Assembly (NCBI GenBank): GCA_964487455.1
Contig: CAZARE010000413.1
Coordinates: forward strand, 1 to 12,493
From: DASWJZ01 sp964487455
Lineage (GTDB): Bacteria; Pseudomonadota; Alphaproteobacteria; Rhizobiales; Afifellaceae
Length of the DNA: 12,493 bases
Direction: 5' to 3'
The position numbers and the translations under genes were made by a program. Positions 1-7,598 of the stretch are shown here, one piece after another. The first letter of the stretch is position 1; each line of letters opens with the position of its first letter. Below the pieces are notes generated by a model. That model saw only the letters and a list, made by a program, of their open reading frames with translations, made no database searches and was not told the DNA's origin.

Positions 1-2665
1 CGACGCCTCCCCCACCAACGAGGTGCTGATCGAGGAATCGGTGGTCGGCTGGAAGGAGTTCGAGATGGAGGTCGTCCGCGACAAGGACGACAACTGCATC
101 ATCGTCTGCTCCATCGAGAACGTCGACCCGATGGGCGTGCACACCGGCGACTCCATCACCGTGGCGCCAGCGCTGACGCTGACCGACAAGGAATACCAGG
201 TGATGCGCGACGCCGCGATCGCGGTGCTGCGGGAGATCGGAGTGGAAACCGGCGGCTCCAACGTCCAATTCGCGATTAACCCGGACGACGGACGCATGGT
301 GGTCATCGAGATGAACCCGCGCGTCTCGCGCTCCTCCGCCCTTGCCTCAAAGGCGACGGGGTTCCCCATTGCCAAAGTCGCGGCGCGGCTTGCCGTCGGA
401 TACACGCTCGATGAGCTGGAGAACGACATCACGCACGGCGCCATGCCGGCGGCCTTCGAGCCGACCATCGACTACGTCGTCACCAAGATCCCGCGCTTCG
501 CCTTCGAGAAATTCCCCAGCGCCGAGCCGGTTCTGACGACCTCGATGAAGTCGGTCGGCGAGGTGATGGCGATCGGGCGCACCTTCGCCGAATCGCTGCA
601 GAAGGCGCTGCGCGGCCTGGAGACCGGACTTACCGGGCTCGACGAGGTCGAGATACCGGGTCTCGGGCTTGGCGACGACAAGAACGCCGTGCGGGCCGCG
701 CTCGTCGTTCCGCGCCCCGACCGCATTCTGAGAATCGCCGAGGCACTGCGGCGCGGTTTCGACATCGAGCTGGTGCACGAATCCTGCCGCATCGACGGGT
801 GGTTCCTGCGCGAGATCAGGCGCATTGTGGACTGGGAGGAGCGGGTCCGGGAGCATGGCCTACCCGAGAGCGCAAAACTCTTCCGTCAGCTGAAGGCGGT
901 TGGCTTCTCCGATGCCCGCCTCGCCAAGCTCGCCAAGCTGAGCGAGCACGAGGTGCGCGCGGAACGCCAGCGGCTTGGCGTGGTTCCCGTCTTCAAGCGG
1001 GTGGACACCTGCGCCGCCGAGTTCGCCGCGCCGACCGCTTACATGTACTCAACCTACGAAGCGCCGTTCGGTGAGGTTGTAGCGGATGAGGCGCGGCCTT
1101 CGGACCGACGCAAGGTGATCATCCTCGGCGGCGGCCCGAACCGTATCGGCCAGGGGATCGAGTTCGATTATTGCTGTTGCCATGCAGCTTTCGCACTGCG
1201 TGAAGCCGACATTGAATCGGTCATGGTCAACTGCAATCCGGAGACCGTGTCGACGGACTACGATACCTCCGACCGTCTGTACTTCGAACCGCTGACGGCG
1301 GAGGACGTACTGGAAATCGTGCGCGTCGAGCAGTCGAAGGGGACCCTGCTCGGCCTCATCGTCCAGTTCGGCGGGCAGACGCCGCTGGGCCTTGCGCGCG
1401 CGCTGCAAGATGCGGAGGTGCCGATCCTGGGAACATCGCCCGATATGATCGACCTCGCCGAAGACCGCGACCGCTTCAAGTCACTGCTCGATCGGCTTGG
1501 CCTCAGGCAGCCTGAGAACGGCGTAGCGCGGTCGGTCGACCAAGCACGGTTGGTTGCCGAGCGGATCGGGTATCCGCTGGTGATACGCCCTTCCTATGTG
1601 CTCGGCGGCCGCGCCATGGAGATCGTACGCGATCCCAGCCAGCTGGAGCGCTACATCGCGAACGCCGTTGTGGTCTCTGGAACCTCCCCGGTGCTGATCG
1701 ATTCCTATCTGTCCGATGCTATCGAGGTCGACGTCGATGCGCTCTCCGACGGCGAGGACGTCTTCGTCTGTGGCGTGATGGAGCACATCGAGGAAGCTGG
1801 AATCCATTCAGGCGACTCCGCCTGCTCGCTGCCCCCGCACTCGCTGTCCGACGCGACGATCGCGGAGATCGAGCGGCAGACCGTGGCGCTGGCCAAGGCT
1901 ATGCAGGTCGGCGGGCTGATGAACGTGCAGTTCGCGGTGAAGAATGGAGATATCTACGTTCTGGAGGTGAACCCGCGCGCCTCTAGAACGGTGCCATTCG
2001 TGGCCAAGGCGATTGGAAAGCCGATCGCCAAGATCGCCGCCAAGATCATGGCGGGCGCGCGTCTCAAGGATTTCCGCCTGTCTCCCACACGCCCCACTCA
2101 GATCTCGGTCAAGGAGGCGGTCTTCCCCTTCGATCGCTTTCCCAATGTCGACACGGTGCTTGGGCCCGAGATGAAGTCGACCGGCGAGGTCATGGGCATC
2201 GATACCGCATTCCCACTCGCCTTCGCCAAGAGTCAGATCGGCGCCGGCTCGCATCTGCCCACCGGCGGCACCTTATTCGTGTCGGTGCGCGACGCGGACA
2301 AGCCGCGAGTGGTCGACACCGTCCGTCGGCTGGCGGAGCTCGGCTTCCGGGTCATGGCGACGGCGGGAACACAGCGTTTCCTGGTGGCCCACGATATTCC
2401 CTGCGACAAGGTCAACAAGGTGCTTGAAGGCCGGCCGCATATCGTGGATGCTATCAAGAACGGCGAAGTTCAGCTGGTGATCAACACCACCGAGGGGGCC
2501 CAGGCTCTGGCTGACAGCCGTTCGCTCAGGCGCGAAGCGCTTCTGCACAAGGTCCCGTATTTCACGACCTTGGCAGGCGCGAGTGCAGCGGCCCTCGGGA
2601 TTGAGGCTCTGCTGGGCGGTCAGCTTGAAGTCCGGCCGCTGCAATCATACTTCCAAGCCGCCTGA
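1..2665 (+). CDS. carB: Carbamoyl-phosphate synthase large subunit (5' truncated by window edge)
   Basis: CarB makes carbamoyl phosphate from bicarbonate, CarA-derived ammonia and two ATP, for pyrimidine and arginine synthesis in the cytoplasm. Reading starts at base 2 and gives 887 residues; family members have about 1,070-1,160, so roughly the first quarter lies outside the window. Seen in order: the end of the first ATP-grasp domain (VDPMGVHTGDS, then metal-binding EMNPRVSRSSALASKATG), the oligomerisation domain, the second carboxyphosphate/ATP-grasp half (GGGPNRIGQGIEFDYCCCHA, GGQTPLGLA, RPSYVLGGRAME, EVNPRASRTVPFVAKAIG), and a C-terminal MGS-like allosteric domain with NTTEG, the usual nucleotide-effector loop. 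The near-repeat of the two EMNPR/EVNPR motifs is the duplication typical of CarB. The frame is intact to the TGA stop. Identification is secure; the true start cannot be seen. Confidence 0.98.
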   Translation, partial: DASPTNEVLIEESVVGWKEFEMEVVRDKDDNCIIVCSIENVDPMGVHTGDSITVAPALTLTDKEYQVMRDAAIAVLREIGVETGGSNVQFAINPDDGRMVVIEMNPRVSRSSALASKATGFPIAKVAARLAVGYTLDELENDITHGAMPAAFEPTIDYVVTKIPRFAFEKFPSAEPVLTTSMKSVGEVMAIGRTFAESLQKALRGLETGLTGLDEVEIPGLGLGDDKNAVRAALVVPRPDRILRIAEALRRGFDIELVHESCRIDGWFLREIRRIVDWEERVREHGLPESAKLFRQLKAVGFSDARLAKLAKLSEHEVRAERQRLGVVPVFKRVDTCAAEFAAPTAYMYSTYEAPFGEVVADEARPSDRRKVIILGGGPNRIGQGIEFDYCCCHAAFALREADIESVMVNCNPETVSTDYDTSDRLYFEPLTAEDVLEIVRVEQSKGTLLGLIVQFGGQTPLGLARALQDAEVPILGTSPDMIDLAEDRDRFKSLLDRLGLRQPENGVARSVDQARLVAERIGYPLVIRPSYVLGGRAMEIVRDPSQLERYIANAVVVSGTSPVLIDSYLSDAIEVDVDALSDGEDVFVCGVMEHIEEAGIHSGDSACSLPPHSLSDATIAEIERQTVALAKAMQVGGLMNVQFAVKNGDIYVLEVNPRASRTVPFVAKAIGKPIAKIAAKIMAGARLKDFRLSPTRPTQISVKEAVFPFDRFPNVDTVLGPEMKSTGEVMGIDTAFPLAFAKSQIGAGSHLPTGGTLFVSVRDADKPRVVDTVRRLAELGFRVMATAGTQRFLVAHDIPCDKVNKVLEGRPHIVDAIKNGEVQLVINTTEGAQALADSRSLRREALLHKVPYFTTLAGASAAALGIEALLGGQLEVRPLQSYFQAA

Positions 2666-2681
2666 GGAAAGGACGATTGCG

Positions 2682-2716
2682 GGGTGTTCCGCTGCCAAGC
2701 GGAATGCCCTGATTTT
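2682..2716 (+). terminator. Intrinsic-terminator-like hairpin between carB and greA
   Basis: Bases 2682-2693 pair with 2698-2709 as a 12-bp stem (10 Watson-Crick pairs, 2 G-T wobbles) around the tetraloop GCCA. The tail TGATTTTGTGTTG follows directly. This fits a rho-independent terminator or attenuator for carB. A second, smaller hairpin (CCCGGC at 2724-2729, loop CAA, GCCGGG at 2733-2738) follows, ending 4 bases before the greA ribosome site. If the first hairpin terminates efficiently, greA needs read-through or a promoter inside the end of carB. Confidence 0.65.
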
Positions 2717-2752
2717 GTGTTGCCCCGGCCAAGCCGGGCTCTGGAGGTTGGA

Positions 2753-3229
2753 ATGGAAAAGGTGCCGATGACCACGGGCGGGTATGCAGCGCTTGAGGCC
2801 GAGCTCAAGCGCCTCATGTCGGAGGAGCGTCCGCGCATCATCCAGGCGATCTCGGACGCGCGCACGCATGGCGACCTTTCCGAGAACGCCGAGTATCACG
2901 CCGCCAAGGAAGCACAGAGCCTGACGGAGGGCCGCATCGCGGAGCTTGAGGACAAGCTCAGCCGCGCCGAGGTGATCGACGTCTCCAAGCTCTCCGGCAA
3001 GACCGTGAAGTTCGGCGCTACCGTTACTTTGGTCGACGAGGACACCGAGGAGAAGAAGGTCTACCGCATCGTCGGAGACATGGAAGCCGACGTGAAGGAG
3101 GGGCGCATCTCCATCTCCTCGCCGATAGCGCGCGCGCTCATCGGCAAGAAGAAGGGCGATTCCGTTGAGGTCAACGCCCCCGGCGGGGCGCGCAGCTACG
3201 AGATTCTCAGGATCGCCTACAAGGGATAG
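2753..3229 (+). CDS. greA: Transcription elongation factor GreA
   Basis: GreA enters the RNA polymerase secondary channel and stimulates cleavage of backtracked RNA, rescuing stalled complexes. The 158-residue product is full length. The N-terminal coiled coil (about residues 8-75) carries the acidic tip GDLSENAEYHAAKE, with Asp41 and Glu44 at the catalytic positions. The C-terminal FKBP-like domain (about 80-158) contains the family signature near SISSPIARALIGKKKGD. The ATG at 2753 was chosen over an in-frame ATG at 2684 because GGAGG (2743-2747) sits 5 bases ahead of it and the protein then begins as GreA normally does (MEKVPMT). It lies 87 bp after carB, a gap holding two hairpins, so partly independent expression is likely. 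Nothing unusual in the protein. Confidence 0.97.
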   Translation: MEKVPMTTGGYAALEAELKRLMSEERPRIIQAISDARTHGDLSENAEYHAAKEAQSLTEGRIAELEDKLSRAEVIDVSKLSGKTVKFGATVTLVDEDTEEKKVYRIVGDMEADVKEGRISISSPIARALIGKKKGDSVEVNAPGGARSYEILRIAYKG

Positions 3230-3258
3230 CGCCCACGCGGCGGGTATCCCGACGCCGC
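3223..3258. terminator. Possible hairpin in the convergent greA/GST gap
   Basis: Two mutually exclusive pairings are visible: GGGATA (3223-3228, overlapping the greA stop) with TATCCC (3245-3250), and GCGG-CGGG (3237-3244) with CCCG (3248-3251) plus CCGC (3255-3258). Neither strand has a T-run after the stem, so this is a weak candidate for ending transcription between the convergent genes. Confidence 0.3.
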
Positions 3259-3278
3259 CTCACCAATCAGCGCCCCCG

Positions 3279-3890
3279 CTACGGCGACCACTCGATCGGC
3301 ACGTGGCCCGGCTGCGATGCCACGCGTTTAAGCCAAGCTCTGATGCCGGGATAGGCAGAGAGGTCGTAGCCGCCTTCCTCAGCGACGTGGGTGTAGGCGT
3401 AGAGCGCCATGTCGGCGACGGAGTAGCCGCCGCCGGCCAGCCAATCCGCTTGCGACAACCGCTGCTCCATGACAGCGAGCGCATTGTTCCCTGCCTCAAG
3501 CAGCTGCGCCAGCCGTTCCGGCGCGCGCAGATGTGCCCGCTCGGGCGCGGTCAGGATGGAGCGCCTGACGGCGATCGCAGGCTCGTGCACGTACTGCTCG
3601 AAGAACAGCCACTCGTACGCCTTGGCGCGGTCGAAAGCGTCGGCCGGCAGGTAGCGCGTGCCTTCGGCGAGGTGCAGCAGGATGGCGTTCGACTCCGCCA
3701 GCCGCCGGCCGTCGTCGAATTCCAGCAGCGGCACCTTGCCGACCGGATTCTTCGCAAGAAACTCCGGCTTTCGCGTCGAGCCGTCATAGGTGTTGATCTC
3801 GACCAGCCTGAACGGGATGCCAAGCAGCGCCATCAGCAGGCGCGGCTTGTAGGCATTGCCCGATGCCTGCTGCGAGTAGAGCGTCAGCAT
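3279..3890 (-). CDS. Glutathione S-transferase family protein
   Basis: A soluble GST-fold protein of 203 residues, the usual length. The N-terminal thioredoxin-like domain (about 1-78) has LYSQQASGNAYKPRLLMALL, NPVGKVPLLEFDDG with cis-Pro54, and the glutathione-contacting ESNAILLHLAEGT (Glu66-Ser67). The helical C-terminal domain (about 85-203) has the conserved SVADMALYAYTHVAEE N-capping box (157-160). Family knowledge: such enzymes conjugate glutathione to electrophiles or act as thiol-dependent isomerases or dehalogenases; the substrate cannot be told from sequence. Its ATG shares one base with the TGA of the upstream oxidoreductase gene (TGATG), so the two are probably translationally coupled and form one operon, hinting at a shared substrate. 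The same frame stays open far upstream through the neighbour, but the start at 3890 gives a standard GST N-terminus. Confidence 0.93.
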   Translation of the reverse strand: MLTLYSQQASGNAYKPRLLMALLGIPFRLVEINTYDGSTRKPEFLAKNPVGKVPLLEFDDGRRLAESNAILLHLAEGTRYLPADAFDRAKAYEWLFFEQYVHEPAIAVRRSILTAPERAHLRAPERLAQLLEAGNNALAVMEQRLSQADWLAGGGYSVADMALYAYTHVAEEGGYDLSAYPGIRAWLKRVASQPGHVPIEWSP

Positions 3891-5179
3891 CAGGCGACCA
3901 ACTTCTCCGCCTCCCGACGCAGCTTCACGGCCTGGCTTGTCTCGTCGAGGGCGACATCCGTCATGCCTACGATCTCGCCGGCAGCGACGTTTCTGGTCAA
4001 ACGAATATCCTTGGCGAGTCCGATCGGCAGCGCTGATGAGTCTATGCTGGCGCGGGCCGGCATGAGCTTGCCCCATACGGCGTAGCCGCCCTCGCCGTCG
4101 AGCGTCCCACCGGCCTGCAGGTCGGCCTTGGCGACCGCAACCACGTCGCCGCGGAAGGCGGTCGGCGTGCCGGTCGGCTCGCCGCGCAGCACGGCGGAAT
4201 AGATCGAGATGCCCAGCTCCGAGCCGACCATGTGGTAGGGCCGGTACATGGCGGCATAGCGTCCGTTTTCGGCGAACGTCATCCCGTAGTGGCGAATACA
4301 CTGCGCCGCGTAGTCGTTCGGCGCCTCGACCACGACATAGACACCCCACCTGAGTTCGCGTCGGACTTCCGTGCCGTCGCGGTTCAGCGACGAGACGACT
4401 TCCACGGCGCCGCCCGGCGGAGCGCCGGGGCCGAGCACCTCGGCGAGGTCGTCCGCGCCGCACGGCGGAAAGGAAAGGCCCTTCTCGGGCACGGCGAGGC
4501 CACAAGCGTTGGCGACGGCCGCCATCTCGATCGCCGACTTGGTGCCGTCGACGAAGGAGTTGAACATCTGGCTGTTCATGCCGGCGGCGCGCGCCTCTTC
4601 CGGCGGCAGCCCGAAGTAGGTCCACACCGTGTCCGGCGTGGATGCGTGGTATTCGGGCAGGTATTTCGTGCCCTTCCCGGCGGCGGCGATGCCGAACCCG
4701 CAGGCGCGCGCCCAGTCGACCTGCTCGGCAATCAGCGCCGGCTGATCGCCGTAGGCCAGCGAGTAGACCACGCCTGCGGTCCTGGCGCGCCCCGCGAGCG
4801 CCGGCCCGGCGAGCACGTCCGCCTCTACGTTGACCATGACGATGTGCTTGCCGGCCTCGATCGCCTTCAGCGCATGCGAAATTCCGGCCACCGGGTCGCC
4901 TGTCGCGTCGACGACGACGTCGACGTCGCGCCGCCCGACGGCCTCGTCGACATCGGCGGTGAGTTGCAAGGCCGAGACGCGGCCGGCGTCCCAGCCGAGC
5001 TCCGGAAGGGTGTGGCGGACGCGGTCCAGGTCGCGGTCGGCGACAGCACGCAGCGCGATCCCCGGCATCGTCGGCACCTGAGCCAAGAACATCGATCCGA
5101 ACTTGCCGGCGCCGATCAGCGCCACGCCGACCGGACCTGATCTCTCGGCATGCTGGAGCGCGAGCCTGTAGAGGTTCAT
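3890..5179 (-). CDS. SAF-domain NAD(P)-dependent oxidoreductase, homoserine dehydrogenase-like (COG4091/DRL-like)
   Basis: A 429-residue cytoplasmic oxidoreductase. The N-terminal Rossmann domain starts with GVALIGAGKFGSM (G23-A-G25-x-x-G28), followed by AVADRDLDRV and VDVVVDATGDP, as in homoserine-dehydrogenase-like enzymes. The middle region (about 140-340) is the putative catalytic part, with AAGKGTKYLPEYHASTPDTV and GMNSQMFNSFVDGTKSAIEM. The C-terminus (about 345-412) looks like a SAF domain (LPIGLAKDIRLTRNVAAGEI). From memory this architecture is COG4091, the family that includes Brucella DRL, an alternative 1-deoxyxylulose-5-phosphate reductoisomerase; only some members are known to have that activity, so function here is inferred. 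True homoserine dehydrogenase is unlikely, since the usual ACT and catalytic layout is absent. The ATG at 5179 has AAAGG 8 bases upstream. Its stop overlaps the GST start by one base. Confidence 0.85.
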   Translation of the reverse strand: MNLYRLALQHAERSGPVGVALIGAGKFGSMFLAQVPTMPGIALRAVADRDLDRVRHTLPELGWDAGRVSALQLTADVDEAVGRRDVDVVVDATGDPVAGISHALKAIEAGKHIVMVNVEADVLAGPALAGRARTAGVVYSLAYGDQPALIAEQVDWARACGFGIAAAGKGTKYLPEYHASTPDTVWTYFGLPPEEARAAGMNSQMFNSFVDGTKSAIEMAAVANACGLAVPEKGLSFPPCGADDLAEVLGPGAPPGGAVEVVSSLNRDGTEVRRELRWGVYVVVEAPNDYAAQCIRHYGMTFAENGRYAAMYRPYHMVGSELGISIYSAVLRGEPTGTPTAFRGDVVAVAKADLQAGGTLDGEGGYAVWGKLMPARASIDSSALPIGLAKDIRLTRNVAAGEIVGMTDVALDETSQAVKLRREAEKLVA

Positions 5180-5290
5180 GTGAGAAGCCTTTCGCGCTCC
5201 CGAGTCGCGTTTCGAACTTGCGAAGGCGGCTCTCCAGCAATAGGGTCCGCCGCCGTCTCCCCTTTAGCCGAAGCGTGCCGGAGCCCTCTT
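5180..5290. promoter_or_regulatory. Divergent promoter region between the DRL-like/GST operon and aatA
   Basis: These 111 bp must hold promoters for both directions. Toward aatA a weak match is TTGCGA (5218-5223), a 17-base spacer and TAGGGT (5241-5246); the leader would be about 40 bases and aatA has GGAG at 5280-5283. Toward the minus-strand operon I see the ribosome site AAAGG (5188-5192 on the minus strand) but no convincing -35/-10 pair. No clear operator was found. Confidence 0.4.
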
Positions 5291-6493
5291 ATGAGCTTCC
5301 TTGCCGAGAGCCTGTCGCGGGTCAAGCCGTCCGCCACCATCGCGGTGGCGCAGAAGGCCCGCGACCTGAAGGAGGCTGGCCGCGACGTCATCGGGCTCGG
5401 CGCGGGCGAGCCCGACTTCGACACACCCGACAATATCAAGGAAGCGGCGATCGAGGCGATCCGCCGCGGCGAGACAAAGTATCCGCCGGTCGCCGGCATC
5501 GCCCCGCTCAAGAGGGCAGTAGCGGAGAAGTTCCGCCGCGAGAACCATCTCGAGTACTCCCACGAGCGGGTAATTGTCGGCACCGGCGCCAAGCAGATCC
5601 TCTACAACGCATTCGTCGCGACGCTGAACCCCGGCGACGAGGTGCTGATACCCGCTCCTTATTGGGTGAGCTATCCGGAGATGGTGCTCATCAATGGCGG
5701 TGAGCCGCGCTTCGTGGCTTGTCCGATCGAGACCGGCTTCAAGCTCACGCCGGAGGCTCTCGACGCGGCGATCACCGCGCGCACGAAATGGCTGGTCTTC
5801 AACGCGCCGTCCAATCCGTCGGGGGCCGCGTATTCGGAAGATGAGCTGAAGGGACTCGCCGAGGTGTTGCTGCGCCACCCGCAAGTTTGGATTCTGACCG
5901 ACGACATGTACGAGCACCTGCTCTATACGGACCAGCCGTTCGCCACGGTGGCCGAGGTCGAGCCGGGCCTCTACGACCGGACGCTGACCATGAACGGCGT
6001 CTCGAAGGCCTATGCCATGACCGGCTGGCGGATCGGCTACGCGGCCGGGCCCGATCATCTCATCAAGGCCATGACGATGATTCAGAGCCAGCAGACGTCC
6101 GGCGCCTGTACGATCGCGCAGTGGGCGGCGGTGGAGGCGCTGACCGGGCCGCAGGACTGCGTGCCGAAGTTCCAGAAGGTGTTCCGCGAGCGGCGCGACC
6201 TCGTCGTCTCGATGTTGAACCAGGCCAACGGCATCAAATGCCCGTCACCGGAAGGCGCTTTCTACGTCTATCCGTCGTGCGCGGGCGCCATCGGCAAGCG
6301 CGCGCCGTCAGGCGAGACGATTGAGACCGATGAGGATTTTGTCAGCGAGCTGCTTGAGGCGGAGGGAGTCGCTGTCGTACACGGCGCAGCTTTCGGGCTC
6401 GGTCCCAACTTCCGCATCTCTTACGCCACCTCGACTGAGCTTCTGGAAGAGGCGTGCTCGCGAATTCAGCGATTCTGCAACAATCTGAGCTGA
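5291..6493 (+). CDS. aatA: Class I (Ib) pyridoxal-phosphate aspartate aminotransferase
   Basis: This enzyme moves the amino group between aspartate and 2-oxoglutarate; class Ib members in alphaproteobacteria can also use prephenate. The 400-residue product is full length for the rhizobial AatA type. Visible landmarks: GAGEPDFDTPDNIKEAA near the N-terminus, KYPPVAGIAPLKRAV, GAKQILYNAFVATLNPGDEV, the PLP-contacting NAPSNPSG (Asn175), TDDMYEHL (Asp204 and Tyr207), the Schiff-base lysine in NGVSKAYAMTGWRIGY (Lys239), and the carboxylate-binding arginine in NFRISYA (Arg375). The ATG at 5291 follows GGAG by 7 bases and gives the standard MSFLAESLSRVKPSAT start; a longer in-frame ATG at 5150 would overlap the divergent gene and adds unrelated sequence. 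A small basic protein gene follows after 59 bp on the same strand. Confidence 0.96.
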   Translation: MSFLAESLSRVKPSATIAVAQKARDLKEAGRDVIGLGAGEPDFDTPDNIKEAAIEAIRRGETKYPPVAGIAPLKRAVAEKFRRENHLEYSHERVIVGTGAKQILYNAFVATLNPGDEVLIPAPYWVSYPEMVLINGGEPRFVACPIETGFKLTPEALDAAITARTKWLVFNAPSNPSGAAYSEDELKGLAEVLLRHPQVWILTDDMYEHLLYTDQPFATVAEVEPGLYDRTLTMNGVSKAYAMTGWRIGYAAGPDHLIKAMTMIQSQQTSGACTIAQWAAVEALTGPQDCVPKFQKVFRERRDLVVSMLNQANGIKCPSPEGAFYVYPSCAGAIGKRAPSGETIETDEDFVSELLEAEGVAVVHGAAFGLGPNFRISYATSTELLEEACSRIQRFCNNLS

Positions 6494-6552
6494 GGGGAAC
6501 CCCGCTACACGGGAAGCGTTTCACTCTCGAACGAGATCATCGGGAGAAGATC

Positions 6553-6774
6553 ATGGCTGGCACGAAGAATCCGGAAGGCAATCCGGCGAACCGCAAGATC
6601 AGCCGGCCCGAGGATGCCGAACGGAAGCGGCACAAGGGCGATGCCACGGCGGCGACGCGGCTGGCTGTGCCCAAAGCGCGGATCGGCGGTCAGCTGGCCG
6701 GGGAACGGCGCGCCGCCGAGGGCGAGACGGCCGACGCCCTGAAACGGGCTGCGGAGAACGAGCGGCGAAGCTGA
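6553..6774 (+). CDS. Small basic hydrophilic protein, unknown function
   Basis: I do not recognise this 73-residue protein. It starts MAGTKNPEGNPANRK and is very rich in Lys, Arg, Glu, Ala and Gly, has no Cys or Trp and no membrane segment, and is probably disordered at the N-terminus with a short charged helix near ETADALKRAAENERRS. The ATG has GGAG (6543-6546) 6 bases ahead in GGGAGAAGATC, a good ribosome site and the main reason to call it real. It lies 59 bp after aatA on the same strand with no clear terminator between, so it may be co-transcribed. The composition recalls small stress- or nucleic-acid-associated proteins, but that is only a guess. Confidence 0.65.
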   Translation: MAGTKNPEGNPANRKISRPEDAERKRHKGDATAATRLAVPKARIGGQLAGERRAAEGETADALKRAAENERRS

Positions 6775-6805
6775 CCGCGCGATTGCGCACAGCTCAACAG
6801 TGCCC

Positions 6806-6826
6806 GCCTTTTGTTCGGCTGAAGGC
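6806..6826 (+). terminator. Possible terminator in the convergent gap before the cold-shock gene
   Basis: GCCTTT (6806-6811) can pair with GAAGGC (6821-6826), a 6-bp stem with one wobble and a 9-base loop, followed on the plus strand by TATTCTTCG. The stem touches the stop codon of the convergent cold-shock gene. The short stem and poor T-tract make this a weak call. Confidence 0.3.
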
Positions 6827-7446
6827 TATTCTTCGACGATCTGAAGACTGACCGCCTGAGGTCCGCGGCCGCGCCGATCATCCTCGGTCTCGAAGGAGAG
6901 CTTTGTTCCTTCCGGTATTTGCTGAAGGCCGGATCGCTCAATCGCGGAAATGTGGACGAAGACATCCTTGCCACCGCTTTCCGGGGTGATGAAGCCGAAA
7001 CCGCGATCATTATTGAAGAACTTCAGCGTGCCGTTTTGGCGCGGGCCACGCTCGCGCGGCTCCCGATCCTGGTAACCACCGCCACCTCCGCGGGGGCCGC
7101 CGCCGCCACGAAAACCACCGCCGCCGCCTTCGCGATCGCCTCGGAATCCGCCGCCGCCACCGTAGCCTCCGCCACCGCCGCCGCGATAGCCTCCACCGCC
7201 ACCGGCACCGCCACCGCCGCGGTAGCCGCCGCCACCGCCGCCGCGGTATCCGCCGCCACCGGCACCTCCGTAGCCGCCTTCGCGGTCACCGCGAAAGGCA
7301 GGTCCTCCGGGAGGCGAATCGCCGCCAAAATCCCGCTCTCCACCAAACTCCCGCTGTCCGCCGCGCTTTGGTCCCCGATCACGGTCACGATCGCTGCGAC
7401 GATCGTCAAAGTCGTCGTCGCCACCGTGGTTGCCGTTCTCGCTCAT
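6826..7446 (-). CDS. Cold-shock domain protein with long RGG/GGY-rich N-terminal extension
   Basis: A 206-residue nucleic-acid-binding protein. Residues 138-206 form a complete cold-shock domain: NGTLKFFNNDRGFGFITPE (RNP1, with Phe143, Phe144, Phe150, Phe152), DVFVHISAIERSGL (RNP2, around 161-174) and the final strand near GPQAVSLQIVEE. Ordinary bacterial Csp proteins are about 70 residues and begin with this domain; here about 137 residues come first. Residues 1-30 are charged (DDDFDDRRSDRDRDRG), and about 50-126 are low-complexity Gly with YRGG, FRGDREGG (twice, 51-58 and 101-108) and GGGGGY units. The family role is single-stranded RNA/DNA binding and melting of RNA structure; the Gly/Arg/Tyr arm is inferred to add RNA binding or self-association. 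AGAGG lies 9 bases before the ATG. It has its own structured leader of about 150-250 bases, suggesting post-transcriptional control. Confidence 0.93.
   Translation of the reverse strand: MSENGNHGGDDDFDDRRSDRDRDRGPKRGGQREFGGERDFGGDSPPGGPAFRGDREGGYGGAGGGGYRGGGGGGYRGGGGAGGGGGYRGGGGGGYGGGGGFRGDREGGGGGFRGGGGPRGGGGGYQDREPRERGPRQNGTLKFFNNDRGFGFITPESGGKDVFVHISAIERSGLQQIPEGTKLSFETEDDRRGRGPQAVSLQIVEE
7069..7293 (-). repeat. Low-complexity Gly/Tyr/Arg coding repeat
   Basis: Imperfect tandem GGN-rich units encode GGGGGGYRGG-type repeats in the cold-shock protein, and the FRGDREGG module occurs twice, 50 residues apart. The antisense strand is a GCC/ACC-rich tract that opens spurious Ala/Thr-rich reading frames. 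Such tracts are prone to slippage and length variation. Confidence 0.85.
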
Positions 7447-7598
7447 CAGGAAAATCCTCTCGAAGAATCCAGGAAATCAGCCGGGGTCCAACCTCAATGA
7501 GGAGCGCCCACCGGCGCGGGCGAGCGTGCGGTCTTCGGAGAGGAGTCGTTCATCGCGACCGGGGGAAAGATCAAATCCTCGGGCCCATTTAACCTCGC

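Noticed and set aside
4232..5140. A 302-codon plus-strand open frame opposite the oxidoreductase gene
   Set aside because: It has no recognisable domain, no ribosome site and a composition typical of the antisense of a GC-rich gene.
3279..5240. A 653-codon minus-strand open frame running through the GST and the whole upstream oxidoreductase gene
   Set aside because: Upstream of 3890 it is an out-of-frame Arg-rich reading of the COG4091-like gene, caused by high GC. Only the GST part has domain content.
6919..7500. Plus-strand Ala/Thr-rich frame opposite the cold-shock gene
   Set aside because: It is the complement of the glycine repeat; the opposite strand encodes a complete cold-shock domain.
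7494..7553. A 19-codon frame in the cold-shock leader on the minus strand
   Set aside because: No ribosome site before its ATG and no recognisable pattern; a leader peptide could not be supported.
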